DNA of 64,000 nucleotides. Source: Modicisalibacter xianhensis (GTDB taxonomy: Bacteria; Pseudomonadota; Gammaproteobacteria; Pseudomonadales; Halomonadaceae). The notes under the pieces were generated by a model. The model made no database searches, had not been told where the DNA came from, and saw nothing but the letters and a program-made list of their open reading frames with translations. The stretch spans positions 1 through 64,000 of the forward strand of contig NZ_FOPY01000004.1 of assembly GCF_900113605.1 (NCBI RefSeq). The letters are read 5' to 3'. Position 1 is the first letter of the stretch, and every line of letters begins with the position of its first letter. A program made the position numbers and the translations under genes. Positions 8,070 through 17,616 of the stretch are shown here, one piece after another.

Positions 8070-8219
8070 ATGAAGCCCCTTTTCTTGCTGATGACATTGT
8101 TTGTTGGCGTAGGCTTTGGTATTTGGCACCTAAATGAGGATCGTGCGTCCGAAGCAGCTCAGGCCCAGGTGATGCAAGAAGCTTTCGAGGAGCGTTCAAT
8201 TCCCCGCGGAAAGAGCTGA
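8070..8219 (+). CDS. Small single-span membrane protein, 49 aa
   Basis: This short ORF reads MKPLFLLMTLFVGVGFGIWH, then a charged tail ending EERSIPRGKS. GGAGGA at 8057-8062 gives a strong ribosome-binding site, and a proper terminator follows at 8251, which supports a real gene. One N-terminal hydrophobic helix is expected, with the acidic tail outside the membrane core. It resembles the ORFs at 8445 and 18847 in layout. The function is unknown. Confidence 0.6.
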   Translation: MKPLFLLMTLFVGVGFGIWHLNEDRASEAAQAQVMQEAFEERSIPRGKS

Positions 8220-8250
8220 TCGACAGTCACAACGCCAGCCATTGCCAGGA

Positions 8251-8274
8251 AACCGCCCGAGAGGCGGTTTTTCT
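8251..8274 (+). terminator. Terminator after the 49-aa gene
   Basis: AACCGCC-CGAGA-GGCGGTT followed by TTTC and TTT, 31 bases after the stop codon at 8219. Confidence 0.85.
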
Positions 8275-8444
8275 TTATTGACAGAAAGTTAAGAAAAAAT
8301 CAAAGCGCCATTTTAGCAGTTGCACCTCACGCATTATTACTTTCTTGAAAACAACAAAACGCTTTTTAACCAAAAGAACGACTTGCTTTACATGGATAAG
8401 TTAAGTGAGGCTATGGCGAAAGAGGACCAATTGGGGAGAACACC

Positions 8445-8603
8445 ATGAACAGAATATTCCTGCTGCTTGCGCTTATCGTTGGCATCGCCTCGGCCTACGT
8501 AGTATTGAAGCCGTCAGAGGAGCAAGAACAAGCACAGGGAAGCTGGAACCTCTATGAAGAGCTGGATCGTGATGCTGCAGCGAACCGTCCCGGATGGCGC
8601 TGA
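8445..8603 (+). CDS. Small single-span membrane protein, 52 aa
   Basis: The ORF reads MNRIFLLLALIVGIASAYVV, then an acidic, glutamine-rich tail ending in RPGWR. GGGGAGAA at 8432-8439 is a strong ribosome-binding site. The layout is one hydrophobic helix plus about 28 polar residues, as in the 49-aa and 53-aa proteins at 8070 and 18847. The ORF ends 114 bases before the hydrogenase operon and lies ahead of the FNR box, so it is probably a separate transcript. No family is recognised. Confidence 0.6.
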   Translation: MNRIFLLLALIVGIASAYVVLKPSEEQEQAQGSWNLYEELDRDAAANRPGWR

Positions 8604-8645
8604 ACCGAGTGCTCATTTATCGATATGTCGCTTCCCTCAGCGAAT

Positions 8646-8659
8646 TTGATGCACATCAA
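8646..8659 (+). promoter_or_regulatory. Perfect FNR/ANR box before the hydrogenase operon
   Basis: TTGAT-GCAC-ATCAA matches the FNR/ANR consensus TTGAT-N4-ATCAA at all ten positions. With the box centred at -41.5, transcription would start near 8694, and TAGCCT at 8682-8687 is a plausible -10 element. This predicts activation of the hydrogenase operon when oxygen is low. Confidence 0.8.
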
Positions 8660-8717
8660 GGTCGTCTAACGCATCCCTAACTAGCCTTCATCGTAAGATG
8701 CTGAAGGATGTAGGTGG

Positions 8718-9842
8718 ATGCCAGAACAACAAAGCCTGACACCCAACGGGCTCCAGGCGCTACTCGATGCCCTGCAGGCACGGGGCTACCGCATCATCGG
8801 CCCAACGCTTCGCGACCAAGCGGTTGTCTACGATGACGTACAAAGCTTGACCGACCTACCCGTCGGCTGGACCGATGTGCAGGAAGCCGGTCATTATCGG
8901 CTAGCGAGACGCGACGACGATGCTCTGTTCGGCTACGCCGTTGGCCCCCACTCCTGGAAGCATTACCTGCACACACCCGTCCAGCGCCTCTGGCACGCCA
9001 AACACGAACGGGACGATATCATTGTTACTACCGAACCGCCTGAAGCGCCTCGCCTGGCCCTGTTTGGCGTACGTTCGTGTGAACTGCACGCCATCGCCAT
9101 ACAGGACCGCGTCCTGCTCGGTGGCCACTATCGCGACGTGCATTACGCAGCCCGTCGTCAGGATAACTTCATCGTTGCCGTCAACTGTGCCGTAGCTGGT
9201 GGGACATGCTTCTGCGCTTCCATGCACACCGGGCCGAAAGCCGTAGCCGGCTACGACCTGGCGCTGACCGAAATCATCGACGAAGGAGAGCACCGATTTC
9301 TGATCGAGGCGGGCACGCCAGAAGGTGTGGAGGTGCTGAGCGAACTGCCTGCAAGACAGGCAAGCAACGAGGACATTGCACTCGCCGATGCGATTCTCGC
9401 CAGCACTGCCGAATCGATGGGGCGCGAGATGCAGGCCGATGATGTGCGCGAGCTTCTGCTGGCGCACCTGGAACATCCTCGTTGGGACGATGTTGCAACG
9501 CGTTGCCTGACCTGCGGCAACTGCACCCTGGTCTGTCCGACCTGCTTCTGTACAAGCGAAGAAGACTCCAGCGATCTGACGGGGACCGAAATGGCACGCT
9601 CGCGGCGCTGGGATTCCTGCTTCACGATGGATTTTTCCTACCTGCACGGCGGCAGCGTACGTGCCAGCCACCGCGCCCGCTACCGGCAATGGATGACCCA
9701 CAAGCTGGCTACCTGGCACGACCAGTTCGACACGTCTGGCTGCGTCGGTTGCGGGCGCTGCATTACCTGGTGTCCGGTCGGAATCGACATCACCGAGGAA
9801 GTGAAGGCCATCCGGGAAACCAGCCAGGAGGCAGGAAGCTAG
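8718..9842 (+). CDS. hydB: Hydrogenase/sulfhydrogenase beta subunit, 4Fe-4S protein (HydB/AsrA-like)
   Basis: This 374-residue protein is the iron-sulfur electron-transfer subunit of a cytoplasmic group 3b-type NiFe hydrogenase, related to AsrA of anaerobic sulfite reductase. Two ferredoxin-type motifs lie near the C-terminus: [12 protein letters not shown] (about residue 258) and [14 protein letters not shown] (about 341). The N-terminal half contains [10 protein letters not shown], typical of the family. The start ATG has GGATGTAGGTGG before it. It is the first gene of an eleven-gene run in which most genes overlap or abut. It should pass electrons between the small subunit and the flavoprotein encoded two genes on. 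Confidence 0.9.
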   Translation: MPEQQSLTPNGLQALLDALQARGYRIIGPTLRDQAVVYDDVQSLTDLPVGWTDVQEAGHYRLARRDDDALFGYAVGPHSWKHYLHTPVQRLWHAKHERDDIIVTTEPPEAPRLALFGVRSCELHAIAIQDRVLLGGHYRDVHYAARRQDNFIVAVNCAVAGGTCFCASMHTGPKAVAGYDLALTEIIDEGEHRFLIEAGTPEGVEVLSELPARQASNEDIALADAILASTAESMGREMQADDVRELLLAHLEHPRWDDVATRCLTCGNCTLVCPTCFCTSEEDSSDLTGTEMARSRRWDSCFTMDFSYLHGGSVRASHRARYRQWMTHKLATWHDQFDTSGCVGCGRCITWCPVGIDITEEVKAIRETSQEAGS

Positions 9843-9844
9843 CC

Positions 9845-10306
9845 ATGCGAGGCTTGGAGCGCATCATCCGGGACCATCCCTTCTTCGCAGGCCTTGACGA
9901 CGCGTTCTGTCAGCTCGTCTATGGATGCGCCAAGAACGTTCGCTTCGCGGAGGGAGACTATCTCTTTCGGGAAGGTGAGGCAGCCAACCGGCTCTACTTG
10001 CTGCGGCAAGGTCGCGTTGCCCTGGAAACGAAGACACCGGGACGCGGCACCCTGATATTCCGGACGCTCAATACGGGTGATCTTGTCGGGCTCTCCTGGC
10101 TCGTCCCGCCCTACCGCTGGGCCTATGACGCCAGAGCGCTGGAATCTGTACGCGCCATTGCCATGGACGCCGCCTGCCTGCGCCAGAAGTGCGAGGAAGA
10201 CCACGACCTGGGGTACGACGTCATGAAGCGCGTCGTGCCGATCCTGATCGAACGCCTGCACGGCACGCAAATCCAGTTGCTCGATGTTTATGGCGATCCA
10301 GTCTGA
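9845..10306 (+). CDS. Cyclic-nucleotide-binding-domain protein in the hydrogenase operon
   Basis: A 153-residue protein made almost only of a Crp-type cNMP-binding beta roll: FAEGDYLFREGEAANRLYLL, RVALETK, LNTGDLVGLSWL, followed by a helical end (KRVVPILIERL). There is no helix-turn-helix, so it is not a DNA-binding regulator by itself. The start follows the hydB stop by two bases and its end overlaps the next gene by 23 bases, so it is translated together with the hydrogenase subunits. Similar domain-only proteins occur in group 3b hydrogenase operons. A role in sensing or in complex regulation is inferred, not shown. Confidence 0.8.
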   Translation: MRGLERIIRDHPFFAGLDDAFCQLVYGCAKNVRFAEGDYLFREGEAANRLYLLRQGRVALETKTPGRGTLIFRTLNTGDLVGLSWLVPPYRWAYDARALESVRAIAMDAACLRQKCEEDHDLGYDVMKRVVPILIERLHGTQIQLLDVYGDPV

Positions 10307-11138
10307 CAAGCTTGCGCTGGCACACGACCCGATGACGCCACGTGTCATGCGGGTGCTGAAGCGATGCCACGATGGCCCACAGACGGTCACGCTGGATATC
10401 GAGCCAGGCGATAGCGCCCCATTCCAGCCCGGCCAATTCAACATGCTGTCCGTGTTCGGCGTCGGGGAGGTACCGATCAGCCTCAGCGGAGCCCCCACCG
10501 ACCATGATCGACTGCGGCATACGATCCGTGCCGTAGGCCCCGTCTCGACAGCATTGACACGGCTCTCCAAAGGAGAGTGTCTCGGTCTTCGCGGCCCGTT
10601 CGGAAACGGCTGGCCGATGCAGCAGGCCGAGGGGCACGACGTGGTGCTGGTCGCCGGCGGGCTCGGGCTGGCCCCACTACGACCGGCGATCTACCAACTG
10701 CTGAGCGAACGCGAGCGCTACGGCAGGATTACCCTTCTCCATGGCACGCGCAGTCCTGCAGACATCCTGTTTCACCGCGAAATTATGGCCTGGCGACGGC
10801 ACCGGAATATCGACATCGAAGTTACGGTCGACCACGCCCCTCCAGACTGGCGCGGCCATGTCGGAGTCGTGACCCGATTGATTTCATCCGTGCCATTCGA
10901 GACAGGTAATACCCTGGCCTTCGTCTGCGGCCCTGAAGTCATGATGCGTTTTGCCATTGCCGCGCTAAAGGATGCGGGGCTTGGCGACGAAACGATCTAT
11001 CTTTCCATGGAGCGCAACATGAAATGCGCCGTGGGGTTCTGCGGTCATTGCCAGTTCGGCCCGGTCTTCGTCTGCCGCGACGGACCGGTCTTCCGTCATG
11101 ATCGGCTTGGCGGCCTGCTCAACCTCAAGGAGATATGA
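10284..11138 (+). CDS. hydG: Hydrogenase gamma subunit, FAD/NAD(P)-binding (HydG/AsrB-like)
   Basis: A 284-residue flavoprotein of the ferredoxin-NADP reductase family that exchanges electrons with NAD(P)H. Visible parts are the FAD-binding barrel (HTIRAVGPVSTALT, LGLRGPFGNGW), the NAD(P) site VLVAGGLGLAPLRP at about residue 121, and a C-terminal 2Fe-2S site CAVGFCGHCQFGPVFVC. These match HydG of Pyrococcus sulfhydrogenase and AsrB. ATG codons at 10284 and 10290 are both possible; each overlaps the preceding gene. The small subunit starts three bases after its stop. Confidence 0.9.
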   Translation: MFMAIQSDKLALAHDPMTPRVMRVLKRCHDGPQTVTLDIEPGDSAPFQPGQFNMLSVFGVGEVPISLSGAPTDHDRLRHTIRAVGPVSTALTRLSKGECLGLRGPFGNGWPMQQAEGHDVVLVAGGLGLAPLRPAIYQLLSERERYGRITLLHGTRSPADILFHREIMAWRRHRNIDIEVTVDHAPPDWRGHVGVVTRLISSVPFETGNTLAFVCGPEVMMRFAIAALKDAGLGDETIYLSMERNMKCAVGFCGHCQFGPVFVCRDGPVFRHDRLGGLLNLKEI

Positions 11139-11141
11139 TTC

Positions 11142-11924
11142 ATGGCTGCTTCCGGTAGAACGCCGCGCCTTGCCGTATGGAAGTTCGCCTCTTGCGATGG
11201 CTGTCAGCTCACGCTGCTCGATTGTGAAGACGAACTGCTCGGCATCGCTGCCGCTGTGGAGATCGCCTATTTTCCCGAGGCCACACGCGGGACAATTCGC
11301 GGGCACTATGACCTGTCGCTGGTCGAAGGCTCCATCACCACGCCGCATGATGCCGAGCGCATCCACGAGGTGCGCCGACGCTCCACTCATCTGGTCACCA
11401 TCGGTGCCTGCGCCACGGCTGGCGGCATCCAGGGCCTGCGCAATTTTGCGGATGTCGCGGAATATATCTCCGTGGTTTATGCACGGCCGGATTACATCGA
11501 GACACTGGCAACTTCCACCCCGATTGCCGCCCACGTGCCGGTCGACTTCGAATTGCGCGGTTGCCCCATCGCCAAGTCACAGCTTGTCGAGGTCATCACG
11601 GCCTTTCTCGCCGGCCGTCGCCCGGTGACGCCTGCGCACAGCGTATGCATCGAGTGCAAGCTCAAGGGTAACGTCTGCGTGATGGTGGCTCACGGCACAC
11701 CATGCCTCGGCCCGGTGACCCATGCCGGCTGCGGGGCACTGTGTCCTTCTTATCATCGCGGCTGTTACGGCTGTTATGGGCCCATGGAAACACCGAATCC
11801 CGCCCCGCTCAGCCAGGCACTGACGGAGCTCGGCATGGGCAAACGTGACCTGCAGCGTATCTACCGCACCTTCAATGCCAATGCGCCAGCATTCCGCGAA
11901 GAGAGCGAACGCCATGACGCGTAA
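11142..11924 (+). CDS. hydD: NiFe hydrogenase small (delta) subunit
   Basis: A 260-residue small subunit carrying the Fe-S clusters next to the NiFe site. The proximal-cluster cysteines begin at C18 and C21 ([14 protein letters not shown]), continue in [11 protein letters not shown] and ELRGCPI. A C-terminal ferredoxin-like part follows: [11 protein letters not shown] and [19 protein letters not shown]. There is no Tat signal, so the enzyme is cytoplasmic, as expected for group 3. Its end overlaps the large subunit by 11 bases. Confidence 0.92.
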   Translation: MAASGRTPRLAVWKFASCDGCQLTLLDCEDELLGIAAAVEIAYFPEATRGTIRGHYDLSLVEGSITTPHDAERIHEVRRRSTHLVTIGACATAGGIQGLRNFADVAEYISVVYARPDYIETLATSTPIAAHVPVDFELRGCPIAKSQLVEVITAFLAGRRPVTPAHSVCIECKLKGNVCVMVAHGTPCLGPVTHAGCGALCPSYHRGCYGCYGPMETPNPAPLSQALTELGMGKRDLQRIYRTFNANAPAFREESERHDA

Positions 11925-13209
11925 GACGATCAAGGTCAGTTACCTGGCTCGCGTCGAGGGCGAAGGCGCATTCAGCGTGGTGGTGCGCAACGGCAAGGTC
12001 ACGTCGGCCGAACTCAGCATTTTCGAGCCACCTCGCTTCTTCGAGTCGTTGTTGCGTGGCCGCGCCTTTTCCGAAGCGCCTGACATTACCGCCAGAATCT
12101 GCGGCATCTGCCCCGTCGCCTACCAGATGAGCACCGTGCAGGCGATGGAGAATGCCTTGGGGATTACCGTGACGGGCCCACTGCGAAATTTACGGCGCCT
12201 GCTCTATTGCGGGGAATGGATTGAAAGTCATGCCCTGCATATTTACTTGCTGCATGCCCCGGACTTTCTCGGCTACGCAGGCGCGATCGACATGGCACGC
12301 GATCATGGCGATGCCGTGCGACGGGGGCTGGCCCTCAAGAAAGCCGGCAACGACATCATGGCCTTGCTCGGCGGGCGCGAGATCCATCCGATCAACGTTC
12401 GCGTCGGTGGCTTCTATCGCGTACCGCATCGCCGTGAACTGGCAACACTGGCAGAGACCCTGAAACGAGCCAGGGAGCTGGCCGACGAGACGCTTCGCTG
12501 GGTGGCCGGCTTCGATTTCCCCGAGCGCGAACGCGACTACACTTTCGTCGCGCTGACCCATTCCGAGGACTACCCCCTGAGCGAGGGCCGCATCGCCTCC
12601 AGCCGCGGCCTGGACATCGGCGTCGATCAGTACGAAGACTATTTTCTGGAAACGCACGTGGCACGATCGACCGCACTGCAGTCACGCCTGAGCGACGGCG
12701 CGAGCTATCTCGTCGGGCCCCTTGCACGCTATGCCCTCAACTTCGACCGATTGCCGCCCAGTGTCCGGCAGGCCGCCCACGAGGCCGGGCTGGGGCCGGT
12801 CTGTCGCAACCCTTACCAGAGCATCCTGGTGCGTGCGGTAGAGGTGCTGTTTGCCTGCGAAGAGGCGCTACGCATCATCGAGGCCTATGAAGCCCCCGAG
12901 CAGGCCGCTATCGAGATCACGCCTTGTGCAGGCATCGGCCATGGCGCCACGGAAGCGCCACGCGGCCTGCTCTACCATCGTTACCGGCTCGAGCCTGATG
13001 GCACTATCATCGACGCCAAAATCGTACCACCTACCTCACAGAACCAGGCCTGCATCGAGGAGGACCTGGCCAACTTTGTGGAGAGTTTTCTCGATCTGCC
13101 GGATGAGGCATTGCGCCATCGCTGCGAGCAGACAGTGCGCAACTATGACCCCTGTATCTCGTGCGCTACGCACTTTCTGCGGCTCGACATGGACCGGGGT
13201 AGCCCATGA
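11914..13209 (+). CDS. hydA: NiFe hydrogenase large (alpha) subunit, group 3b type
   Basis: The 431-residue catalytic subunit. The N-terminal Ni ligands are C63 and C66 in [13 protein letters not shown]; the C-terminal ones are C414 and C417 in DPCISCATH. The position after the first motif is Tyr (VAY), as in other group 3b enzymes, instead of the His of many groups. A C-terminal peptide of 11 residues after His420 ([11 protein letters not shown]) should be cut off during maturation. The enzyme reversibly oxidises H2 with NADP(H). The start ATG lies inside the small-subunit gene. Group assignment rests on the partner subunits HydB and HydG and on this motif. Confidence 0.93.
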   Translation: MTRKTIKVSYLARVEGEGAFSVVVRNGKVTSAELSIFEPPRFFESLLRGRAFSEAPDITARICGICPVAYQMSTVQAMENALGITVTGPLRNLRRLLYCGEWIESHALHIYLLHAPDFLGYAGAIDMARDHGDAVRRGLALKKAGNDIMALLGGREIHPINVRVGGFYRVPHRRELATLAETLKRARELADETLRWVAGFDFPERERDYTFVALTHSEDYPLSEGRIASSRGLDIGVDQYEDYFLETHVARSTALQSRLSDGASYLVGPLARYALNFDRLPPSVRQAAHEAGLGPVCRNPYQSILVRAVEVLFACEEALRIIEAYEAPEQAAIEITPCAGIGHGATEAPRGLLYHRYRLEPDGTIIDAKIVPPTSQNQACIEEDLANFVESFLDLPDEALRHRCEQTVRNYDPCISCATHFLRLDMDRGSP

Positions 13210-13685
13210 AGCGGACATTCGTCATCGGCATCGGAAACCGGCAGCGCGGCGATGACGCGGCCGGGCCCGACGTCGTCTCCCGGCTTTGCGGGACACTGCC
13301 AGCGCAGGTGGAGGTTGTCGAGCACGGAGGCGAAATGGCCTCACTGCTTGCCCTGTTCGAGCAGGCCGCCGCGGTCTATCTGGTCGATGCCTGCGTGTCC
13401 GGCGCCCCGCCGGGCACGCTGCGCCGTTTCGATGTTGCCGCCGCCCCCTTGCCAAGCGAAATGACCACTGTATCCACGCACGGCCTGGGCCTGTCGGAGG
13501 CGATAGAAATGGCGCGCACGCTGGGCCAACTGCCCGCAAGGAGCGTCGTCTATGTCATCGAGGGCCAGTCATTCGAGCCGGGCGCATCGTTGGCGCCCAC
13601 CGTTGCCAAGGCGGTAATCAATGCCAGTCGACAGCTGCGCCTCGAGATTCTCGACCTCGACAAGGAGAAAGTCACCGATGCATGA
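13206..13685 (+). CDS. Hydrogenase maturation protease
   Basis: A 159-residue endopeptidase of the HyaD/HycI/HoxW family, starting [15 protein letters not shown] with the Asp of the GDDxxG signature. VYLVDAC holds the second metal-binding Asp, and [13 protein letters not shown] the later His. It should remove the short C-terminal peptide of the large subunit after nickel insertion. ATGA overlap with hydA indicates coupled translation. Confidence 0.88.
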   Translation: MKRTFVIGIGNRQRGDDAAGPDVVSRLCGTLPAQVEVVEHGGEMASLLALFEQAAAVYLVDACVSGAPPGTLRRFDVAAAPLPSEMTTVSTHGLGLSEAIEMARTLGQLPARSVVYVIEGQSFEPGASLAPTVAKAVINASRQLRLEILDLDKEKVTDA

Positions 13686-13941
13686 AGCCTCGTTGATCAG
13701 AAACCTGATGCATCGCATCGAGGAGATCGCCGAGACCGAAGGCGCGAAACGCGTCGTCAGCGTGTCGGTGTGGCTCGGCGCACTGAGCCACATGTCGGAA
13801 CGTCATTTCATTGAGCATTTCAATGACGCGGCAAAGGGCACCATTGCCGAAGACGCCGAACTGGCCATTACGTTATCCACCGACACCGACCACAAGGATG
13901 CGCAGGAACTGCTGCTCGACAGCATCGAGGTGGAGGTCTGA
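13678..13941 (+). CDS. hypA: HypA nickel chaperone lacking its zinc-binding loop
   Basis: An 87-residue HypA that starts [19 protein letters not shown], with the Ni-binding His at position 2. The usual HypA (about 113-118 residues) has a zinc domain with two CxxC motifs after the central strand. Here the chain runs from ELAITLSTDTDHKDAQ straight into the final helix and strand ELLLDSIEVEV and has no cysteine at all. The ends are intact, so this looks like a natural loop deletion and not a truncation. It overlaps the protease gene by eight bases and precedes hypF. Nickel delivery may differ from the standard HypA-HypB route, since hypB is also missing here. Confidence 0.82.
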   Translation: MHEASLIRNLMHRIEEIAETEGAKRVVSVSVWLGALSHMSERHFIEHFNDAAKGTIAEDAELAITLSTDTDHKDAQELLLDSIEVEV

Positions 13942-13947
13942 CATGCC

Positions 13948-16278
13948 ATGAAACACGCCTTTCCCTCATTCGGCGAGGAAGCCGGCATCGCAGCGGCACG
14001 CTGGCGTATCACCGTACGGGGTACCGTGCAGGGCGTCGGCTTCCGTCCCTTCGTCTATCATGAGGCGACGACACGGGGGCTTGCCGGCTGGGTGAAGAAC
14101 ACCTCGACCGGCGTGGTCATCGAAGTGGAAGGGAGCCCTGCTCTCTTGTCCGGCCTGGCCGATGTACTTCATCACACGCCCCCGAGCAATGCGCGGATCA
14201 CCGCGATCGACATTCGCGAGGTTACACCCTCAGACGAGGCTGGCTTCCGCATCGCCAAAAGTGAACAAGGCGGATGTCGCCGCGTAAACCTTCTCCCCGA
14301 TCTGGCTACCTGCGAAGCCTGCCTCGCAGAGATGCGAGACCCCAGCAATCGACGCTACCGATACCCCTTCATCAATTGTTCCGGGTGCGGACCGCGTTAC
14401 AGCATCATCCATGGCCTGCCCTACGATCGCGCGCAAACCTCGATGCAGCATTTTGCTCTATGCGCGGCGTGTCGGGCCGAGTATGACGATCCGGCGAACC
14501 GGCGCTTTCATGCCGAGCCTATCGCCTGCCCGGCCTGCGGGCCTCGACTGACACTTCACGATGCGTCGGGCGAACCGCTCGAGACGGGCGACATGGCCCT
14601 GCTCGCGGCGTCGCAGGCCATACGCGATGGCAGCATCGTCGCGGTCAAGGGGCTCGGAGGCTTTCACCTCGTCACGGACGCCCGCAACGAGGCGGCTGTC
14701 GCCCTGTTGCGTACCCGCAAGCGGCGCAACGAAAAGCCCTTTGCCGTGATGTTTCAGTCGCTAGCGGCCATCCGCTCGTGCTGCGACCTGACTCCCGCCG
14801 CGGAAGCCTTGTTGTCGTCGTCTGCTCGACCGGTCGTGCTCCTCCCCTATCTTGACGGCCCGATAACGCGCTCTGTCGCCCCCGATAACCCACGGTTGGG
14901 TGTACTGCTGCCTTATACGCCGTTGCATCATCGGCTCATGGACGAAGTGGGCTTTCCAATAGTCGCCACCAGCGGCAACCTCAGCGGCGAGCCCATCGTG
15001 ATCGACGACGCCGAAGCACAGGCCCGGCTTGCCGGTATCGCCGATCTCTTTCTGGTGCATGATCGACCCATCGTGCGTCCCATCGATGATTCGGTGGCCC
15101 AGGTCGTTTGCGGCGAGCCGCAACTCCTGCGCCGCGCTCGCGGCTATGCACCAGCTCCGATTCCCCTCGTTCATACCATGGCCGGCCTGCTGGCCGTCGG
15201 CGGGCAACTCAAGACGACCGTGGCACTGACACGCGAGACGGATGTGGTGGTCAGTCAGCACCTGGGCGACCTGGAAACCACCGCCACGCGCCAGGCCCAT
15301 GCCGATGCCATCGACGACCTCGTGCGTCTTCATGACCTAAAACCCCGGGTTGCCATTTGCGATGCTCATCCGGACTACGCCTCGCGTCAGACAGCCGAGC
15401 GCCTCGGCCTGCCGACAATCGCCGTGCAGCATCACCTGGCCCACGTCGCCGCGTGCCTGGCCGAGAATGACCTGACGCCGCCGGCACTCGGCGTAGCCTG
15501 GGATGGTACCGGCCATGGCCCTGACGGCACGATCTGGGGTGGGGAATTTTTGTTGTTGAAGAAACACGGCTGGTCGCGGGTGGCCCGCCTCCGTCCCTTC
15601 CGGCTGCCCGGCGGCGAGGCCGCCATTCGCGAGCCGCGCCGTGCCGCACTTGGCCTGCTTTACGCCGCTTACGGTGAGCGCAGTTTCGCCATGCGCAAGC
15701 TGCCACCGCTGGCGGCTTTTGCCTCGGAGGAACTGCCAATACTCAGGACGATGCTCGAACGGGGAGTGAATGCGCCGCTGACCTCCAGCATGGGGCGATT
15801 GTTCGATGCTTGTGCCGCGTTGGTCGGGCTACGCCAGCGCTCGAGTTTCGAGGGCCAGGCAGCCATGAGCCTGGAAGGGACTGCACGTGACGGTGTAGCG
15901 GCCCGTCCCTATGCCTTTCCCTTGAAAGCGCTGCCGGATGGGGACATGGCAGAGCTCGACTGGCAACCGGCCATCGATGCACTGCTGGCCGACCTGCACG
16001 CCGGTGTTGAAGCCGCCGCCATAGCGGATGCCTGGCACCGCGGCCTGGCCCACGCCATCCTGGATGTCGCCAGGCATGTGGGCGAGCAGCGCGTCGTTCT
16101 GGCTGGCGGCTGCTTTCAGAACGTTCGGCTGACCGAAGCTGCTATTGGAGCCCTGCGCAGTAGCGGCTTCGAACCGATCTGGCACCGCCAGGTTCCGCCC
16201 AACGACGGTGGACTCGCCCTGGGCCAGGTCGCCTGGACTGCCTGGATGGAAACTCGGGGAAAGCGATCATGTGCCTAG
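13948..16278 (+). CDS. hypF: HypF carbamoyltransferase
   Basis: A 776-residue HypF, of full family length, which makes the carbamoyl group for the cyanide ligands of the NiFe site. Domains in order: acylphosphatase (RGTVQGVGFRPFVYH, about residues 22-110), two zinc-finger halves (CEACLAEM, CSGCGPRY, CAACRAEY, CPACGPRL), a YrdC-like domain, and a Kae1-like part with VQHHLAHVAACLAEN and LAGGCFQNVRL. The start ATG at 13948 follows hypA by six bases, and the end overlaps hypC. Confidence 0.95.
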   Translation: MKHAFPSFGEEAGIAAARWRITVRGTVQGVGFRPFVYHEATTRGLAGWVKNTSTGVVIEVEGSPALLSGLADVLHHTPPSNARITAIDIREVTPSDEAGFRIAKSEQGGCRRVNLLPDLATCEACLAEMRDPSNRRYRYPFINCSGCGPRYSIIHGLPYDRAQTSMQHFALCAACRAEYDDPANRRFHAEPIACPACGPRLTLHDASGEPLETGDMALLAASQAIRDGSIVAVKGLGGFHLVTDARNEAAVALLRTRKRRNEKPFAVMFQSLAAIRSCCDLTPAAEALLSSSARPVVLLPYLDGPITRSVAPDNPRLGVLLPYTPLHHRLMDEVGFPIVATSGNLSGEPIVIDDAEAQARLAGIADLFLVHDRPIVRPIDDSVAQVVCGEPQLLRRARGYAPAPIPLVHTMAGLLAVGGQLKTTVALTRETDVVVSQHLGDLETTATRQAHADAIDDLVRLHDLKPRVAICDAHPDYASRQTAERLGLPTIAVQHHLAHVAACLAENDLTPPALGVAWDGTGHGPDGTIWGGEFLLLKKHGWSRVARLRPFRLPGGEAAIREPRRAALGLLYAAYGERSFAMRKLPPLAAFASEELPILRTMLERGVNAPLTSSMGRLFDACAALVGLRQRSSFEGQAAMSLEGTARDGVAARPYAFPLKALPDGDMAELDWQPAIDALLADLHAGVEAAAIADAWHRGLAHAILDVARHVGEQRVVLAGGCFQNVRLTEAAIGALRSSGFEPIWHRQVPPNDGGLALGQVAWTAWMETRGKRSCA

Positions 16279-16529
16279 CGATACCCGGACGCCTGCTGAG
16301 CCTGTCAGGCGAAGATCCTCTGATGCGTGTCGGCCGAGTCGACTTCGGCGGCATCGTCAAGCAGGTCCACCTCGCCTATGTACCCGGGGCCAAGCCCGGC
16401 GATCATGTCCTCGTCCATGTCGGCTTCGCCATCAGTGTTCTCGATGAAGCGGAGGCGATGCGCGTCTTCGCGCACCTGCGCGAGATCGGTGAACTTGAAG
16501 AGTGGGAGGCGCGGCGTGAAATTCCGTGA
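16269..16529 (+). CDS. hypC: HypC hydrogenase assembly chaperone
   Basis: An 86-residue HypC beginning [12 protein letters not shown]. The N-terminal Cys after Met binds the Fe(CN)2CO intermediate together with HypD. The beta-barrel core is normal ([32 protein letters not shown]). It overlaps hypF by 10 bases and hypD by 14. Confidence 0.95.
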   Translation: MCLAIPGRLLSLSGEDPLMRVGRVDFGGIVKQVHLAYVPGAKPGDHVLVHVGFAISVLDEAEAMRVFAHLREIGELEEWEARREIP

Positions 16530-17616
16530 CGAATACCGCGATAGCCGGGCCGCACAGGTGCTTGCCCGCGCGATTGCCCGCACCGTTACTCGGCCCTGGA
16601 CACTGATGGAAGTCTGCGGCGGCCAGACGCATGCCATCGTGCGCTTCGGCATCGACCGGCTGCTGCCACCGGAAATTACTCTCGTGCACGGCCCGGGCTG
16701 CCCGGTCTGCGTGACCCCGGTCGAGTATGTCGACAGGGCGATTACCATTGCGGAATACCCGGACGTCATCCTGTGCTCGTATGGCGATATGCTGCGCGTG
16801 CCCGGCAGCCATGGCGACTTGCTGGCGGCCAAGTCGCGCGGTGCCGATGTGCGTGCCGTGTATTCTCCCCTGGACGCGCTATCCTTGGCCCGCGCCAACC
16901 CGCAACGCGAGGTCGTGTTCTTTGCTGTCGGGTTCGAGACGACCGCGCCCGCTAATGCCATGGCGGCCTACCAGGCCAGGCAGGACGGCCTCGCCAACTT
17001 TTCCATGCTGGTCTCGCACGTCCTCGTGCCGCCGGCCATGCGCTCGATTCTCGACGCGCCGGATAGCCGCATCCAGGCCTTCCTTGCGGCGGGCCACGTC
17101 TGCACGGTGATGGGGTACGAGGAATACCTGCCCATTGCCGCGCACTACCGGGTCCCCATCGTGGTGACCGGCTTCGAGCCGCTCGACATACTCGAGGGCG
17201 TCTATCGCTGCGTGCGCCAGCTCGAGAATGGCCAGGCCGAGGTCGAAAACCCGTACAGTCGCGTCGTCCGCCGCTCCGGCAATCCAACGGCACTGCGGAT
17301 CATGAAAGAGGTGTTTCGTGTCATCCCGCGACGCTGGCGAGGCATCGGCGACATTGCTGACAGCGGCCTGGGCCTTGCACCGGCCTATGCGGCGTTCGAC
17401 GCCGAGCGTCGCTTCGGTGCGGTGACCGTCGATACCGAACCCACGGGGGAATGCATCAGCGGGCTCGTGCTCAAGGGGCTCTGCAAGCCTACCGACTGCC
17501 CCGCCTTCGGTACACGCTGCACACCGGATCGTCCGCTCGGGGTGACCATGGTGTCATCCGAAGGCGCTTGTGCTGCCTACTACCGCTATCGCGGCAAGCC
17601 AGCGAGACCCTCATGA
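16516..17616 (+). CDS. hypD: HypD Fe-S protein for Fe(CN)2CO assembly
   Basis: A 366-residue HypD read from GTG at 16516 ([14 protein letters not shown]), the normal family start, with GGGAGG upstream. Conserved parts are [21 protein letters not shown] with two cysteines, FETTAP, and the C-terminal cluster cysteines in [15 protein letters not shown]. It provides the scaffold on which the iron centre receives CN and CO ligands. The next start codon, ATGA, overlaps its stop. Confidence 0.95.
   Translation: MKFRDEYRDSRAAQVLARAIARTVTRPWTLMEVCGGQTHAIVRFGIDRLLPPEITLVHGPGCPVCVTPVEYVDRAITIAEYPDVILCSYGDMLRVPGSHGDLLAAKSRGADVRAVYSPLDALSLARANPQREVVFFAVGFETTAPANAMAAYQARQDGLANFSMLVSHVLVPPAMRSILDAPDSRIQAFLAAGHVCTVMGYEEYLPIAAHYRVPIVVTGFEPLDILEGVYRCVRQLENGQAEVENPYSRVVRRSGNPTALRIMKEVFRVIPRRWRGIGDIADSGLGLAPAYAAFDAERRFGAVTVDTEPTGECISGLVLKGLCKPTDCPAFGTRCTPDRPLGVTMVSSEGACAAYYRYRGKPARPS

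Noticed and set aside
8901-9719. 272-codon open frame opposite hydB
   Set aside because: Shadow of a GC-rich gene; the plus strand carries the ferredoxin motifs and a ribosome-binding site.
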